Both the position numbers and the translations under genes were made by a program. From Alitta virens (Eukaryota > Annelida > Polychaeta > Phyllodocida > Nereididae), in assembly GCA_932294295.1 (NCBI GenBank), contig OW028584.1, positions 21,359,638 through 21,423,637 on the forward strand: a stretch of 64,000 nucleotides of DNA, read 5' to 3'. Under the pieces are notes generated by a model, which made no database searches, was not told the origin of the DNA, and saw nothing but the letters and a program-made list of their open reading frames with translations. This document shows positions 1-9,685 of this stretch, one piece after another; the stretch's first letter is position 1, and every line of letters starts with the position of its first letter.

Positions 1-642
1 GTCATCAGAATAATCAGGAATAGCGTTTTCATGACATATCTATAACTCACTGGTTCAATGTTTGTCAAAATAGCACGTAAATAAACAAAATTATTAGTGG
101 TCGATTACTCGCCTAACTTCACGGGTCCATTGCTCGAATTCCAAGCAGCCCGAATCTCTAATTTAAAAGGCGTGGGCCTTGCTTTAAAAGTAGCTTTTTC
201 TCCGGCAACCAAACTAATGAGTTGTCAAGCTGTGATTATTTAGTTATCCATCCTTATTTAGCCCCCTTCATGCAATTTCAATGACAGCGTTCTGGACTTG
301 GTTCCCAGAAGTAGTTTTTCCTGCTCAAACGCACGAAAGCAAAATCAACTTACATGCCCTATTTTATTTTATTAACTCATTAATCTACACTGTCACAGGT
401 ATTAAAACATGTTTCTTGGAAAATATTCAGCAAGGGACGCTTTTTTTAAAGCTGAATGTAGCATCGAAATAGTTGAAAATAAGCTGGACACTATTCGGTG
501 TGAGGTACATCCATCCAGAAAAAAAGAATTTGAGGCTGCTCAAAGATCTCCATGATGTCATTAGGTTATAGATATTTATTCTTATATTTATATTTTGCAA
601 GTTAATCTCCAATGACAAATATAATACCATTTCTAATTTCAG
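1..642 (+). other. Intronic sequence upstream of the first visible cyclase exon
   Basis: No exon of the kinase-homology or coiled-coil region was recognised here. It is AT-rich with only short chance ORFs, and is read as intron because the exon at 643 has a clear acceptor. Confidence 0.6.
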
Positions 643-819
643 CTGATGAGAGGGCAATCTGTAGAACCGGAGTCGTACGACTGTGCCACAATTTTCTTCT
701 CGGATATTGTGGAATTCACTTCTCTGAGTGCCATGTCCACTCCTCTGCAGATTGTTGCCCTCCTCAACAATCTATACACAATATTTGATCTCATTATTGA
801 CAGGCATGATGTCTATAAG
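643..819 (+). CDS. Guanylate cyclase exon: start of catalytic domain
   Basis: The acceptor is TTCTAATTTCAG ending at 642 and the donor AAG|GTATTT begins at 820. The exon encodes [20 protein letters not shown] onward to DRHDVYK, in phase 0 at both ends. It carries the first catalytic Asp. Confidence 0.92.
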
Positions 820-1301
820 GTATTTGGTTTATATCATCCATTGAAAATGAATGAAGCTTATATAGTATTATTTATTTTGGGCCCTGTTGAGAATAACATA
901 TATATGAAACAAAATGTATTGTATATACGAAAGGGATAAATAAAAATTTAAAAAAAACGGAAGATTAAGAAGATAAATTATAGATAATATTTTTTATAAA
1001 ATAATTTAACATGTAATCGCTATATTATTTACAGATTACTTTCTAGCTCCAAGAAGGCTTTTCCATAAATCTGGTGCTATATATTGGAAGTAACAGATAT
1101 ATATTTTCTTGTACATGTGTATCGTCATAGAAACCTCCTGCACTTAAAAGGGCATGACACGAGCATACCCTCCATGTCAGCCCAAGGTTGCCTATTGTTC
1201 AGATCGACGTTAGCTTGACGTTATCAAATTTGTCACCATTGAAATCATCATCGTTGTCATTGTTCTGTCTGCTGTTCTGTTAATTATTACTAACGATACT
1301 G

Positions 1302-1342
<41 letters not shown>

Positions 1343-1444
1343 GCTACAACTACTACAAGTACTACTACTACTACTACAACTACTACTACTACTACTACAA
1401 CTACTACTACTACTACTACTACTACTACTGCTACAACTACTACA

Positions 1445-1505
<61 letters not shown>

Positions 1506-1614
1506 TTACTACTACTACTACTACTATTACTATTACTACTACTACTACTACTATTACTACTACTACTACTACTACTATACTACTACTACTACTAATAGTA
1601 ATAATAATAATAAT

Positions 1615-1683
<69 letters not shown>

Positions 1684-1706
1684 TACTACTACTACTACTA
1701 CTACCA

Positions 1707-1737
<31 letters not shown>

Positions 1738-3156
1738 AAATACCACTACTACTACTACTACTACTACCACTACCACCACTACTACTACTACTAACTACTG
1801 CTACTAATACCAATACTACTGCTACTGCTGCTACTACTACTGCTACTACTACTACTACTACTACTACTACTATTGATGCAACATATTTGTCTCCAGACAT
1901 AAAAATCTGAAATATAACATCGTATCAAATTGCACATCTCAGCTTTTCTAAAGTCATTGAGGATGACCTTGATGGAAACTAATGTCTGCCAATTTCGTGT
2001 CACTTTGTTTGGCCTGCCATTTGAATCATTCTTGGGCGGTTTTTTTTGTTGTCGTGAGAGCTTGCCATTAGCCTGGTAGAACAAATGAGAAAGGCCATTA
2101 CATACTTGGCATTTCATAGATAGTTTGGTAATTCTAGCATGCGGGTTAAGAAAAATCATTCCAAGCCTGGTAGTTTTCAGGCATTCGCTGTGATTTCGGG
2201 GTGGGGGCCTAGCTCAGTGGTAGTGCACTGGGCTTCCAAACACTGGATCCTGGGTTCAATTCTTGGTCAAGCCATAGTTGGATGACTGTTTCATCCATCA
2301 TCTCATTGCCATGGTCCCTGCCTGTCCTAATTAGCCCATCGGGTGCAGAAATACAGGACGTAAAGCCCTAATCCACCTCCTATCACTGTGACTTCAGAAT
2401 CCCTAATCAGTTTAATCAATTTATTTCAGTCTTGCTATCATAACTAACGTCATGATATTAATAAAATGTGCGCTTTTGAACCATAGGTTGAAACCATCGG
2501 TGATGCCTACATGTGCATATCAGGCTTACCAAGCAAGAATGGAGACGCGCATGCTCTGCATATTTCTACAATGGCTCTGGAGTTCATTGCAGCTGTCACT
2601 GACTTTGCCATACCCCACAGACCAGAGGACAAAGTCCGCATCCGAGCAGGTTAGATTGGAAATATAATACATTTTGATACAAACATCAAAAATTAATAAT
2701 AAAATTGTCTATAGAAATGCATGTTAATAGACAGAGGTAGATTGACTTACCGATTGAGTTATTGACTGATTATGGACATGAAAAAACAATTGATAAACTT
2801 CTTCGTGAATTCATGAACCTAATTTTCACGATAAATGGATAGATGGATAGATAAATAGATAGATAGATAGCTAGGATAACATTTTATTTCAAATCGCAGT
2901 TATAAAAACAATAACATTAGCTCATAGAGCTATTGAGTGACTAACATCAATAAAAACAGTAATACAATGATAAAATAACAAAGTAAAATGCACTAGGTTA
3001 ACTAAAACTTCACATCACAAATATTAAAACCGCATTTCGGTCCTTCCCACACTGATATCAATTGTTTCAACATCTTTACATCAATTACATCATTGTAACT
3101 ACTTGGGAGATTATTCCATATATGTGCACCATGGTAACTCGATAGATTGATAGATT

Positions 3157-3209
<53 letters not shown>

Positions 3210-3285
3210 GATAGATAGATAAGATAGATAAGATAGATAGATAAGATAGATAAGATAGATAGATAGATAGCTATCAATTGATTGC

Positions 3286-3317
<32 letters not shown>

Positions 3318-4821
3318 GACAGGGCAAATATAGAGCTTGGGGAAGCTTCCCAGGTGAAGCTTCTAACCCAGTACCAGCAGAATAGCCAACCGATAGCCTG
3401 ACCTATAGACTGACCACTTGACCACGCCCTTACTCAGCTGATTCAGATACCATGGCCAGTAATTGATTGGATATGAGAGAGATGAATATATAGCTTGGGC
3501 GCTGGGGTACGATAAGGGGGGGGGGGGCAGATAAAATAGGCTCACTAAAATAATTTTAAAGAGGGGTTTGGTAAGCGTGGTGTTTAGTTGGCACTTATAC
3601 TATTGGCTCCTTATTGTATTGGTTTTGATACAGTGGCTGAATATCAAGTGCATCTATAAAGTTTTGTACTCATTAATCATGTTTTGATTACTTTTTTGGA
3701 AAAGCTCCATGTAATTGAGATGGCATATGTCTGTTGCTTGTTTGCTGTTTTTATAATACTCCGTAGGGCAATGTGCATAATAAGTGTAGCATCATTGGCT
3801 TCTCTAATTAGTCACAGTCAACACTTGTATCCTCATCAACTGAACAGACCAGTTTGCTTTTATCCAGGCATCCATTCTGGCCCAGTGGTTTCTGGGGTCG
3901 TGGGTTCGAAGATGCCCAGGTTCTGTCTGTTCGGAGACTCGGTGAACACAGCCAGCAGAATGGAGTCCACATCATTGCCAATGAAAATCCAAGTGTCACC
4001 CACGACACACTCATTACTGACCAAAATGGGAGGATTCGAGTTTTCCGAACCACGTCAAATTGCTGTCAAGGTGAATTTCATCTCATCATTACGTCTGTTT
4101 TGTGTCATGAAAAAAATTATCTATAGTTTCTAGGTCATTCGGAGGCAACATTGCAAGTCTCGTTTAAAACCATGTTGTCTTGTGTCATGAAAATTTTTTT
4201 TATTTATCGTTTGTCTCTTCTGTGTCATTTGGGGGCAAGATTGCAAGTATGCCTTTAAACTTAAACTTCCAATAGTTTCGAAAGTTGAAAATGGCACACC
4301 TGTGCAATTATTCATATCTAATTATCTATTTTAATCAACAAAAGATCACAGAAATAATATTAGGTTTTCTGTTACCAAACCATGAATGCAGAGGCCCTAT
4401 TTAGCAATAAACATGGGTTTATTTTTTTACTATTTTGCCAAAAAAGCAGTTTTTAAAAAATTCAGGTATAAAAAGCACTGAAAAAATTTGATCATGTATA
4501 TTTTGGTTTCCTCAGAAACAGCCTTTTATTGTCTCTCAATTACACTGGTGATGGAAATTCTCCTTTTTTTTCAATCATGCAGTTCTAAATAAGGCTTTTA
4601 ATTATTTATGGGACAGATTTGTCTCCCACACATGAGTATTATACGTCTCATTTATTCTATTCATGTCTTCCACTTTATTTTTGTTATATATATTTCCTAA
4701 TCCTTTCCAGGGAAAGGGCGAGATGATGACGTACTTCCTGTTAAGTCGCCATGGTTACCAACCTCGGCATATCAACACGAGCGTTGCCAAGCAACAGAAG
4801 GGGTTCTATCATGTGTTTTGA
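643..4821 (+). CDS. Receptor-type guanylate cyclase, C-terminal catalytic part (5'-truncated by window edge)
   Basis: Makes cGMP from GTP as the cytoplasmic catalytic domain of a membrane receptor cyclase. Four exons join in frame: 643-819, 2487-2649, 3868-4070 and 4711-4821 (stop TGA 4819-4821). Visible motifs are [15 protein letters not shown] (first metal-binding Asp), [10 protein letters not shown] (guanine-selecting Glu and second metal Asp), and [18 protein letters not shown] (guanine-selecting Cys, plus the Asn and Arg that stabilise the transition state). The final exon begins [15 protein letters not shown], the usual end of the cyclase fold, followed by a short tail ending FYHVF. Glu and Cys at the base-recognition positions mark a guanylyl rather than adenylyl cyclase. 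Receptor, transmembrane and kinase-homology regions are missing and should lie upstream. Oddity: the usual Gly of SDIVGFT is Glu here. Certain for the family, not for the receptor subtype. Confidence 0.93.
1297..1874. repeat. (TAC)n microsatellite, about 578 bp
   Basis: Nearly uninterrupted TAC triplets with scattered AAC, ATT and ACC variants, and one TAGTAATAATAA interruption near 1595. It lies in a cyclase intron. The long poly-Val and poly-Ser reading frames on the other strand come from this repeat. Confidence 0.97.
2203..2395 (+). mobile_element. tRNA-derived SINE copy
   Basis: The head has a pol III A box (TAGCTCAGTGGTAG at 2210) and B box (GGGTTCAATTC at about 2252), spaced as in a tRNA. 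The acceptor stem does not pair, so it is not a working tRNA gene. The unrelated body ends near TAAAGCCCTAATCC. A tail of similar form occurs in the minus-strand copy at 27600-27785. Confidence 0.7.
2487..2649 (+). CDS. Guanylate cyclase exon: VETIGDAYM
   Basis: The acceptor is AACCATAG and the donor is GCAG|GTTAGA. The exon encodes [20 protein letters not shown] through EDKVRIRA plus one base of the next Gly codon (phase 1 end). It holds the guanine-binding Glu and the second metal-ligand Asp. Confidence 0.92.
3140..3316. repeat. (GATA)n microsatellite followed by (TTGA)n
   Basis: GATA tetramers run from about 3140 to 3272, followed by ATTGATTGATTG to 3316, within the cyclase intron 2650-3867. 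The intron also holds a short GATA run near 2838 and a 10-base G run near 3519. Confidence 0.95.
3868..4070 (+). CDS. Guanylate cyclase exon: [10 protein letters not shown] to EPRQIAVK
   Basis: It starts with two bases that complete the Gly codon of [18 protein letters not shown] and ends AAG|GTGAAT in phase 0. It holds the Cys, Asn and Arg catalytic-site residues ([15 protein letters not shown]). Confidence 0.93.
4071..4710 (+). other. Guanylate cyclase last intron
   Basis: A GT-AG intron of 640 bp. It contains a repeated motif (CTAGGTCATT.GGAGGCAA near 4130, then GTCATTTGGGGGCAAGATTGCAAGT near 4225), a small internal duplication, and no exon. Confidence 0.6.
4711..4821 (+). CDS. Guanylate cyclase terminal exon
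   Basis: The acceptor is a good polypyrimidine tract ending TTTCCAG. The exon reads [17 protein letters not shown], then a 20-residue tail to a TGA stop. Confidence 0.9.
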   Translation, partial: GKGEMMTYFLLSRHGYQPRHINTSVAKQQKGFYHVF

Positions 4822-5030
4822 GCTAATAGGGGTGGAAGAAAATAATGAGAATTCAAGGAACCTAGAAACTTATATCCACAGCAAAGGGGCAGTTTGTGAC
4901 CTAAACTAGTCGCCTGGGAAACATGTGATTGTATTTACTCTAAGAACTTTAATAATGGCCCAACATTTTGAGGTGATCAAACATGATAATATTCTGTTCA
5001 AAATAAAAGCTATATCAACTGTGTCTTGTC
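4822..5030 (+). other. Guanylate cyclase 3' UTR with polyadenylation signal
   Basis: Non-coding sequence after the stop contains AATAAA at 5002-5007, about 180 nt past the stop. Cleavage would be expected around 5015-5030. Confidence 0.6.
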
Positions 5031-5125
5031 GTTGTTGTCATCATAACTGTCACTGCTGCGTCTGCAGTTCCGACCATTTATTATTGTTGGTACACCACTG
5101 AATTAAGAAAATATAAGTTTGCAAG

Positions 5126-5230
5126 CAACTATAGCTACTACAGTAACTATGCTACTGATACTACTGATATTACTACTACAACTACTACGACTACAACTAC
5201 TTCAACTACTACAACTCCTAGTAATACTAC

Positions 5231-5264
<34 letters not shown>

Positions 5265-5290
5265 GCTACTACTGATATTATTATATTATT
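5126..5290. repeat. Imperfect (TAC)n repeat
   Basis: TAC/ACT triplets with AAC, GAT and AAT variants, just downstream of the cyclase gene. More degenerate than the 1297-1874 array. Confidence 0.85.
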
Positions 5291-5317
5291 GGTATTTCCA
5301 TTATCGCTGTATGTTGT

Positions 5318-5655
5318 CATCTAACGGCCCCGCGACCTAATTTTGGACATTCTTTGCTAGTTTACCTAGTTAAAAACAAAGTGATTGGTTAAACTATGGA
5401 GCCGATAGACTGAGTATAGGCTTAAGAAAGTGTCTTGAGAAATGGATTCATATTTTTTAGTTAAGGCAATTTTTCTGAATTGCCTGCTTGTCAGAACAGA
5501 ATTGTGTAAAGTCAGCATGAACATCTGATTATTCGGTCATTTCATTGTTAGACCTTTAATACCATAAGTCGACCTATAGACTATATGAGAAATTGATTAA
5601 TTTACTTTAGATGAGTAAACGAGCAAAACATAATTAGGTCGCTGGCTGTGAGGTG
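5318..5655 (+). mobile_element. Inverted-repeat element (MITE-like), family A copy 1
   Basis: Ends are inverted: the left end contains GCGACCTAATTTTGGACA and the right end reads AATTAGGTCGCTGGCTGTGAGGTG. Three more copies share the interior (AATTTTTCTGAATTGCCTG, TTGTTAGACCTTTAATACCA): 33309-33599, 36542-36902 and 39182-39687. No ORF. Behaves as a non-autonomous DNA transposon. Confidence 0.75.
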
Positions 5656-5667
5656 ACGACACACATA

Positions 5668-6212
5668 GTCAGGGGGCCAAGGCCAAAAAAAGTGAATATA
5701 AAGGGCACTTTGTTTGCACCGATCCACACTAAGTTTTTTGGACTGAAGATGCTTTTTATTAGTTTCCATGGCAACAAGTCATTTTTATTTTTAAACAAAT
5801 TGACAAAATCATTTTACTGGTGTGGTGTTAATTATGATGCTTGACATATATTGGTACCATACCTAATCTGCATGGCTAACCGCTTCATACTTTTGCAGTA
5901 ACATCTGGTTTTTGTCAATTTCCTGTTGCTATGGTAACAGCTTTACAAATATTTTTATAAATTATATATTTTTTTCTTTGATATCTTTGTCTGTACAGCT
6001 GCTACAAACAGTCAAATGATATACTTTTTCTAATAAAAAAAACTGACTTGTTGCCATGGATACAAAAAAAAAACATCTCCGGTCCAAGAAACTGACAAAA
6101 CGAGTACGGGTTTCAAAAAATTCAGAAAATTTCCAATTCAGTGATACCAGATTTGAGGAGGTGTGGATCGGTGCAAACAGAAATCCCAATTTTGAGGGGC
6201 TGGCCCACTGAC
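5668..6212. mobile_element. Fold-back element with long inverted arms
   Basis: Left arm (GGGGGCCAAGGCC..., TTTGCACCGATCCACAC, TTTCCATGGCAACAAGTCA) is matched in inverse order on the right (TTGCCATGG, GTGTGGATCGGTGCAAA, GGGGCTGGCCC). Arms are roughly 200 bp and imperfect; the ends are GTCAG/CTGAC. It sits 12 bp from the preceding element and has no coding capacity. Confidence 0.75.
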
Positions 6213-6688
6213 TAACAGTGTTATAGTGTTCATTCTACCACAACCATAAGTATACCACAAGTACCTTTCTATATACATTTTATTATAGCTCATCTCGTAG
6301 GAACTGTATGTAGATTTTAGTTATTAATTTCAAATACTATTTGTTTTATTTTGATTTGATTTAATATACATTTTAACAGTATTATAGTCGTACAGAAGCG
6401 TAATGCTTGGATATCATGTAAAATGTGCTGTATATATGTCTATTTTTATATGTATTCGGATTGTATACGACTCAAAATAAAATTTATCTATCTATCATTC
6501 CATTCATGAACATAATTATCATCGTGGATCTTTCTTCTTCCCTTCTTCTTCCCTTCTTCTTCTTCTCATCTACTTCCCTTCTGTTTCTCTTATCTGTCTG
6601 TCTGTGTGCCTGTCTTCCCTCCTTTAATTTGAACTGCTCATCATCATGAAGCAGCCAACAGCGCTGGAGGCATCGTTGGTTTCAAGTG

Positions 6689-6836
6689 ATGCAGAGGCTC
6701 CTGCTGCTGATGCTGCTGATGCTGCTGCTGCTGACAGTGGCCGCTGCATCACTGCTAGATTCCACTACTGCTCAACCAAGAGCATCACCAAACCTTCTCT
6801 ACAGAAAGAAGAGCATATTTCCACATATGTCAACAG
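6689..6836 (+). CDS. Candidate first coding exon A of the nicotinic receptor gene (signal peptide)
   Basis: ATG at 6689 opens a classic signal peptide (MQRLLLLMLLMLLLLTVAAA), then about 29 residues ending FPHMST, with donor ACAG|GTATGG. The exon is 148 nt and ends in phase 1, exactly the phase needed by the acceptor at 16012. A pyrimidine-rich tract and AAGCAG at 6648-6653 could be an acceptor that removes the out-of-frame upstream ATG at 6646. If used, the mature protein has an extra N-terminal stretch of about 30 residues. It may instead be the first exon of some other gene. Confidence 0.45.
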
Positions 6837-6899
6837 GTATGGCATCCAACTTTTCATTTCTCTATGGTACTCACACACCACATTATAATACACTTCACA

Positions 6900-9480
6900 C
6901 CGAGTATTTGACAGACCAAAGACACCATATACTCACAGATTAGATGCTGTGCTGTGGTGCACACATAAAATGATGGACACTACCAATGCCTCAGCAAGCA
7001 ATTACCACACCATAGTAAACATAGTATGTGGACAGTGAGCAGCAAATATAGCAGACATAGTGAAGTCATAGTGCACGGAATTAGAGATGAGGTATAGTGT
7101 GAATATGAGGTGTCAGAAACACATGTCATAAGCTGCAGTTTTCTCATGCATGATAATTAATGAGTATAGAACAGCATGCGGATGTGGCATAAGCCTTGAT
7201 ACCATCTATAAAGCCTGGGAATTAATATTTTTAATGCGATTGTAATCTGTAGACAGCTATTCAGGGCTTTAACAATATCCTATCATAAAGAGTCACGTTA
7301 CTTTAATTGTATTGATATGTGCCATCAACTATAGGCATCAAAACAGAACCATATAGAAGCAATACAACAATCTATCTCAGAGTATATATCCTAGACTATA
7401 GACTATAGAATAGACTTAAGATAAACCTGAGGTTTCAGAGAATCACCCTTTGCTGATTCAAAGCTCCTACCATAGCCTCAGGTCTCTATCGATTTCTAAT
7501 TTAATCGATCAATTTTAAGAAAAAGAAAAAAAAAACCCCAAGACAAGAAGCAGCCAGTACTCTTGGAGCATCAGAGGCTTCAAATTACAAATTGGGCATT
7601 TTGAAATCATTCGCTCTGTTACCTTTTGAAAACTGCAATTGATTGTTTGGTGATGATATATACTTACTGATCAAGATATGGCCATAAACTGAATGTAATG
7701 CCAGCAATTTATTTGTTTGTTTGTTTACATTTTAAATAACTGACATCTTATAAACATACATTTATCATACATCTCCATGGATACTGTACATTCGGATCAT
7801 ACATATATACACACATACAAACATATACAAATGATATATGAAATGGAATGTGCAATCTTTTAATTTGTACTTGTCAATGCATTTTTGTAAAATCTTTTAA
7901 TTTGTACTTATGTAAAGGGCATCGCTGAAAAACAGTTTGCACTGAGCAATTCAACCCTTTCAAAATATATTGAATAAATAAACAAATAAATTAAATATAT
8001 GCAGTTTGTTGCAGGGGGGGGGGGGGGGGCACACAGCAGTTTGTTTTCTAAGACAGAACCATATATATGTATATATACCTGTTGCATAGTCATCTTCAAA
8101 TCTAGCTTGTTGTATACAGAATACATATTATGGACAACTGGTCATTATATGAGTCATATCAACAGATGATCCAGTTCAAATTACTTCAGAATGACTATGG
8201 TATAATAGCCCATATGAAATGCTATTTTCTTCGTATGATTGCAATAGTCATGCCTGTTGTATAAAAAATACATTTTATGACCATATAGATAATTGTTAAT
8301 TTAATAAATATAAGGATTTGATCAGAGAAGAAGAAATCGGTGATAAACAAACAGTTTTTCATGTTTTCATGACGATTATTTATTAATATAGATATTTTGA
8401 ATAAGTCGTGCTCAGCATAGCTTGGAAACCATATGTTTATGATTTAAATTTAATAAAATGAAAGGCACTACATTATAATGGTACACAATAGAAAATTCAT
8501 GCAAACCTTTGAACCTGTTTTCACAAAGGCAAACCAATTAATTACATAGGACTATTGTCGAAATTATTTTATGATTTTGATTTCCATTTTGGTTCTTTAG
8601 TAATATTCTTGTTCAAACAACAAAAAGCGTCTGATATGGTATTTCAAATTGATTATCTGAAACCTGATACAATGCTATAGGTACACATTTATATTGAATT
8701 CAAATATATATAATTTATTTGAAATTTGATTGATGATATTAATTTACCCAGTTTTTTTATATGTATAATTCACAGCACGTATCAAACTATTAATCATAAT
8801 CTTACACAAATTTAATTTCTAGGCCCACATATTCAGTATTTAATAATTCTGGGTTCAAATATGCCACATTATTACCACATTGAAATTGCAATTGAAAATA
8901 ATTTATTTGGCAATTAAACAAGAATACAGCATGATTTTATTTTGTTATTTTTTTGGCATGATAAATTTAAAATTATTACATATATTCTATTAGTGCTAAA
9001 CTTGCCAGGAGACCCCAAAGAACCTGAGTCAGTGGGTTGTGTTAGGGGCCACCTTAAATTGATACAATATTAATATTATAATACTAGATAACAAAAAAAA
9101 AATAATAATAATAATAGTATAAGTTAGTAAAAAAAAAATAGAAAGGAGAGAGTAATAATAATAATGAAAATAATAATGATAATAGTATATGACAAACGAT
9201 TTAGTAATACAGGTGAAATTTCTATTATTACATGCATTGATTATTACAATGTATACAACTATTCTGTTAAGAACTTGATGATGTCTAAACTGCTGTAAAG
9301 TGGATATTAAGCTTCAGTGTCACTATACTTAAATATATTGTCAATAATGATACAGAACTTAAACTCTTCGAGTATTGAAATAATGATATATCATATGTTC
9401 ATAATTGAGCTATTGCTCCAAGAGATCAAATTGTGACAGGAACTGTCATGACATTTTGTGAATTTTGAATTTTCTGAGAC
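6900..9480. other. Non-coding stretch, no recognised exon
   Basis: AT-rich. It holds an AT-rich repeat-like stretch (about 7640-8130, including a poly-G run at 8014-8029) that resembles 16505-16760 in motifs such as AAACATACATTTATCATACAT. Otherwise nothing is recognised. Confidence 0.5.
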
Positions 9481-9612
9481 TCAGGTAATGTTCTGCCCAA
9501 GATGAGCTGAGATAATTTCTGGATGGTATAGAATAATTAAAGATATTACTTTTGAGGTTGGGCTTAGTTTCATCATTATTTGTCTGTGTTTATTTTCAGC
9601 AGCTGAGGCACC

Positions 9613-9685
9613 ATGATTAATAAACTTCATCAAGCTTGGATCAGACTTGCCTGTTGGGCCTGGATTATGCCTGCTATTGTAATGG
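9613..9685 (+). CDS. Candidate first coding exon B of the nicotinic receptor gene (signal peptide)
   Basis: ATG at 9613 in context GGCACCATGA encodes MINKLHQAWIRLACWAWIMP AIVM plus one base, then donor G|GTAGGT. Hydrophobic core LACWAWIMPAIVM fits a signal peptide. Phase 1 matches the acceptor at 16012, giving MG-TAMNGVVPDEQRLY, a length typical for the family. TTTATTTTCAG just upstream (to 9600) may be the acceptor of a 5' UTR exon. Confidence 0.5.

Noticed and set aside
1210..2159. Long poly-Val and poly-Ser reading frames on the minus strand
   Set aside because: They are translations of the (TAC)n microsatellite, with no unique coding sequence.
2203..2275. tRNA gene
   Set aside because: A and B boxes are present but the acceptor stem does not pair and a SINE body follows.
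3002..3277. Reading frame rich in Leu-Ser-Ile-Tyr repeats
   Set aside because: Product of the GATA microsatellite; the same applies to 62209-62463.
3808..4053. ORFs in other frames over the cyclase exon
   Set aside because: Shadow frames of the real exon; only the frame with the catalytic motifs is kept.
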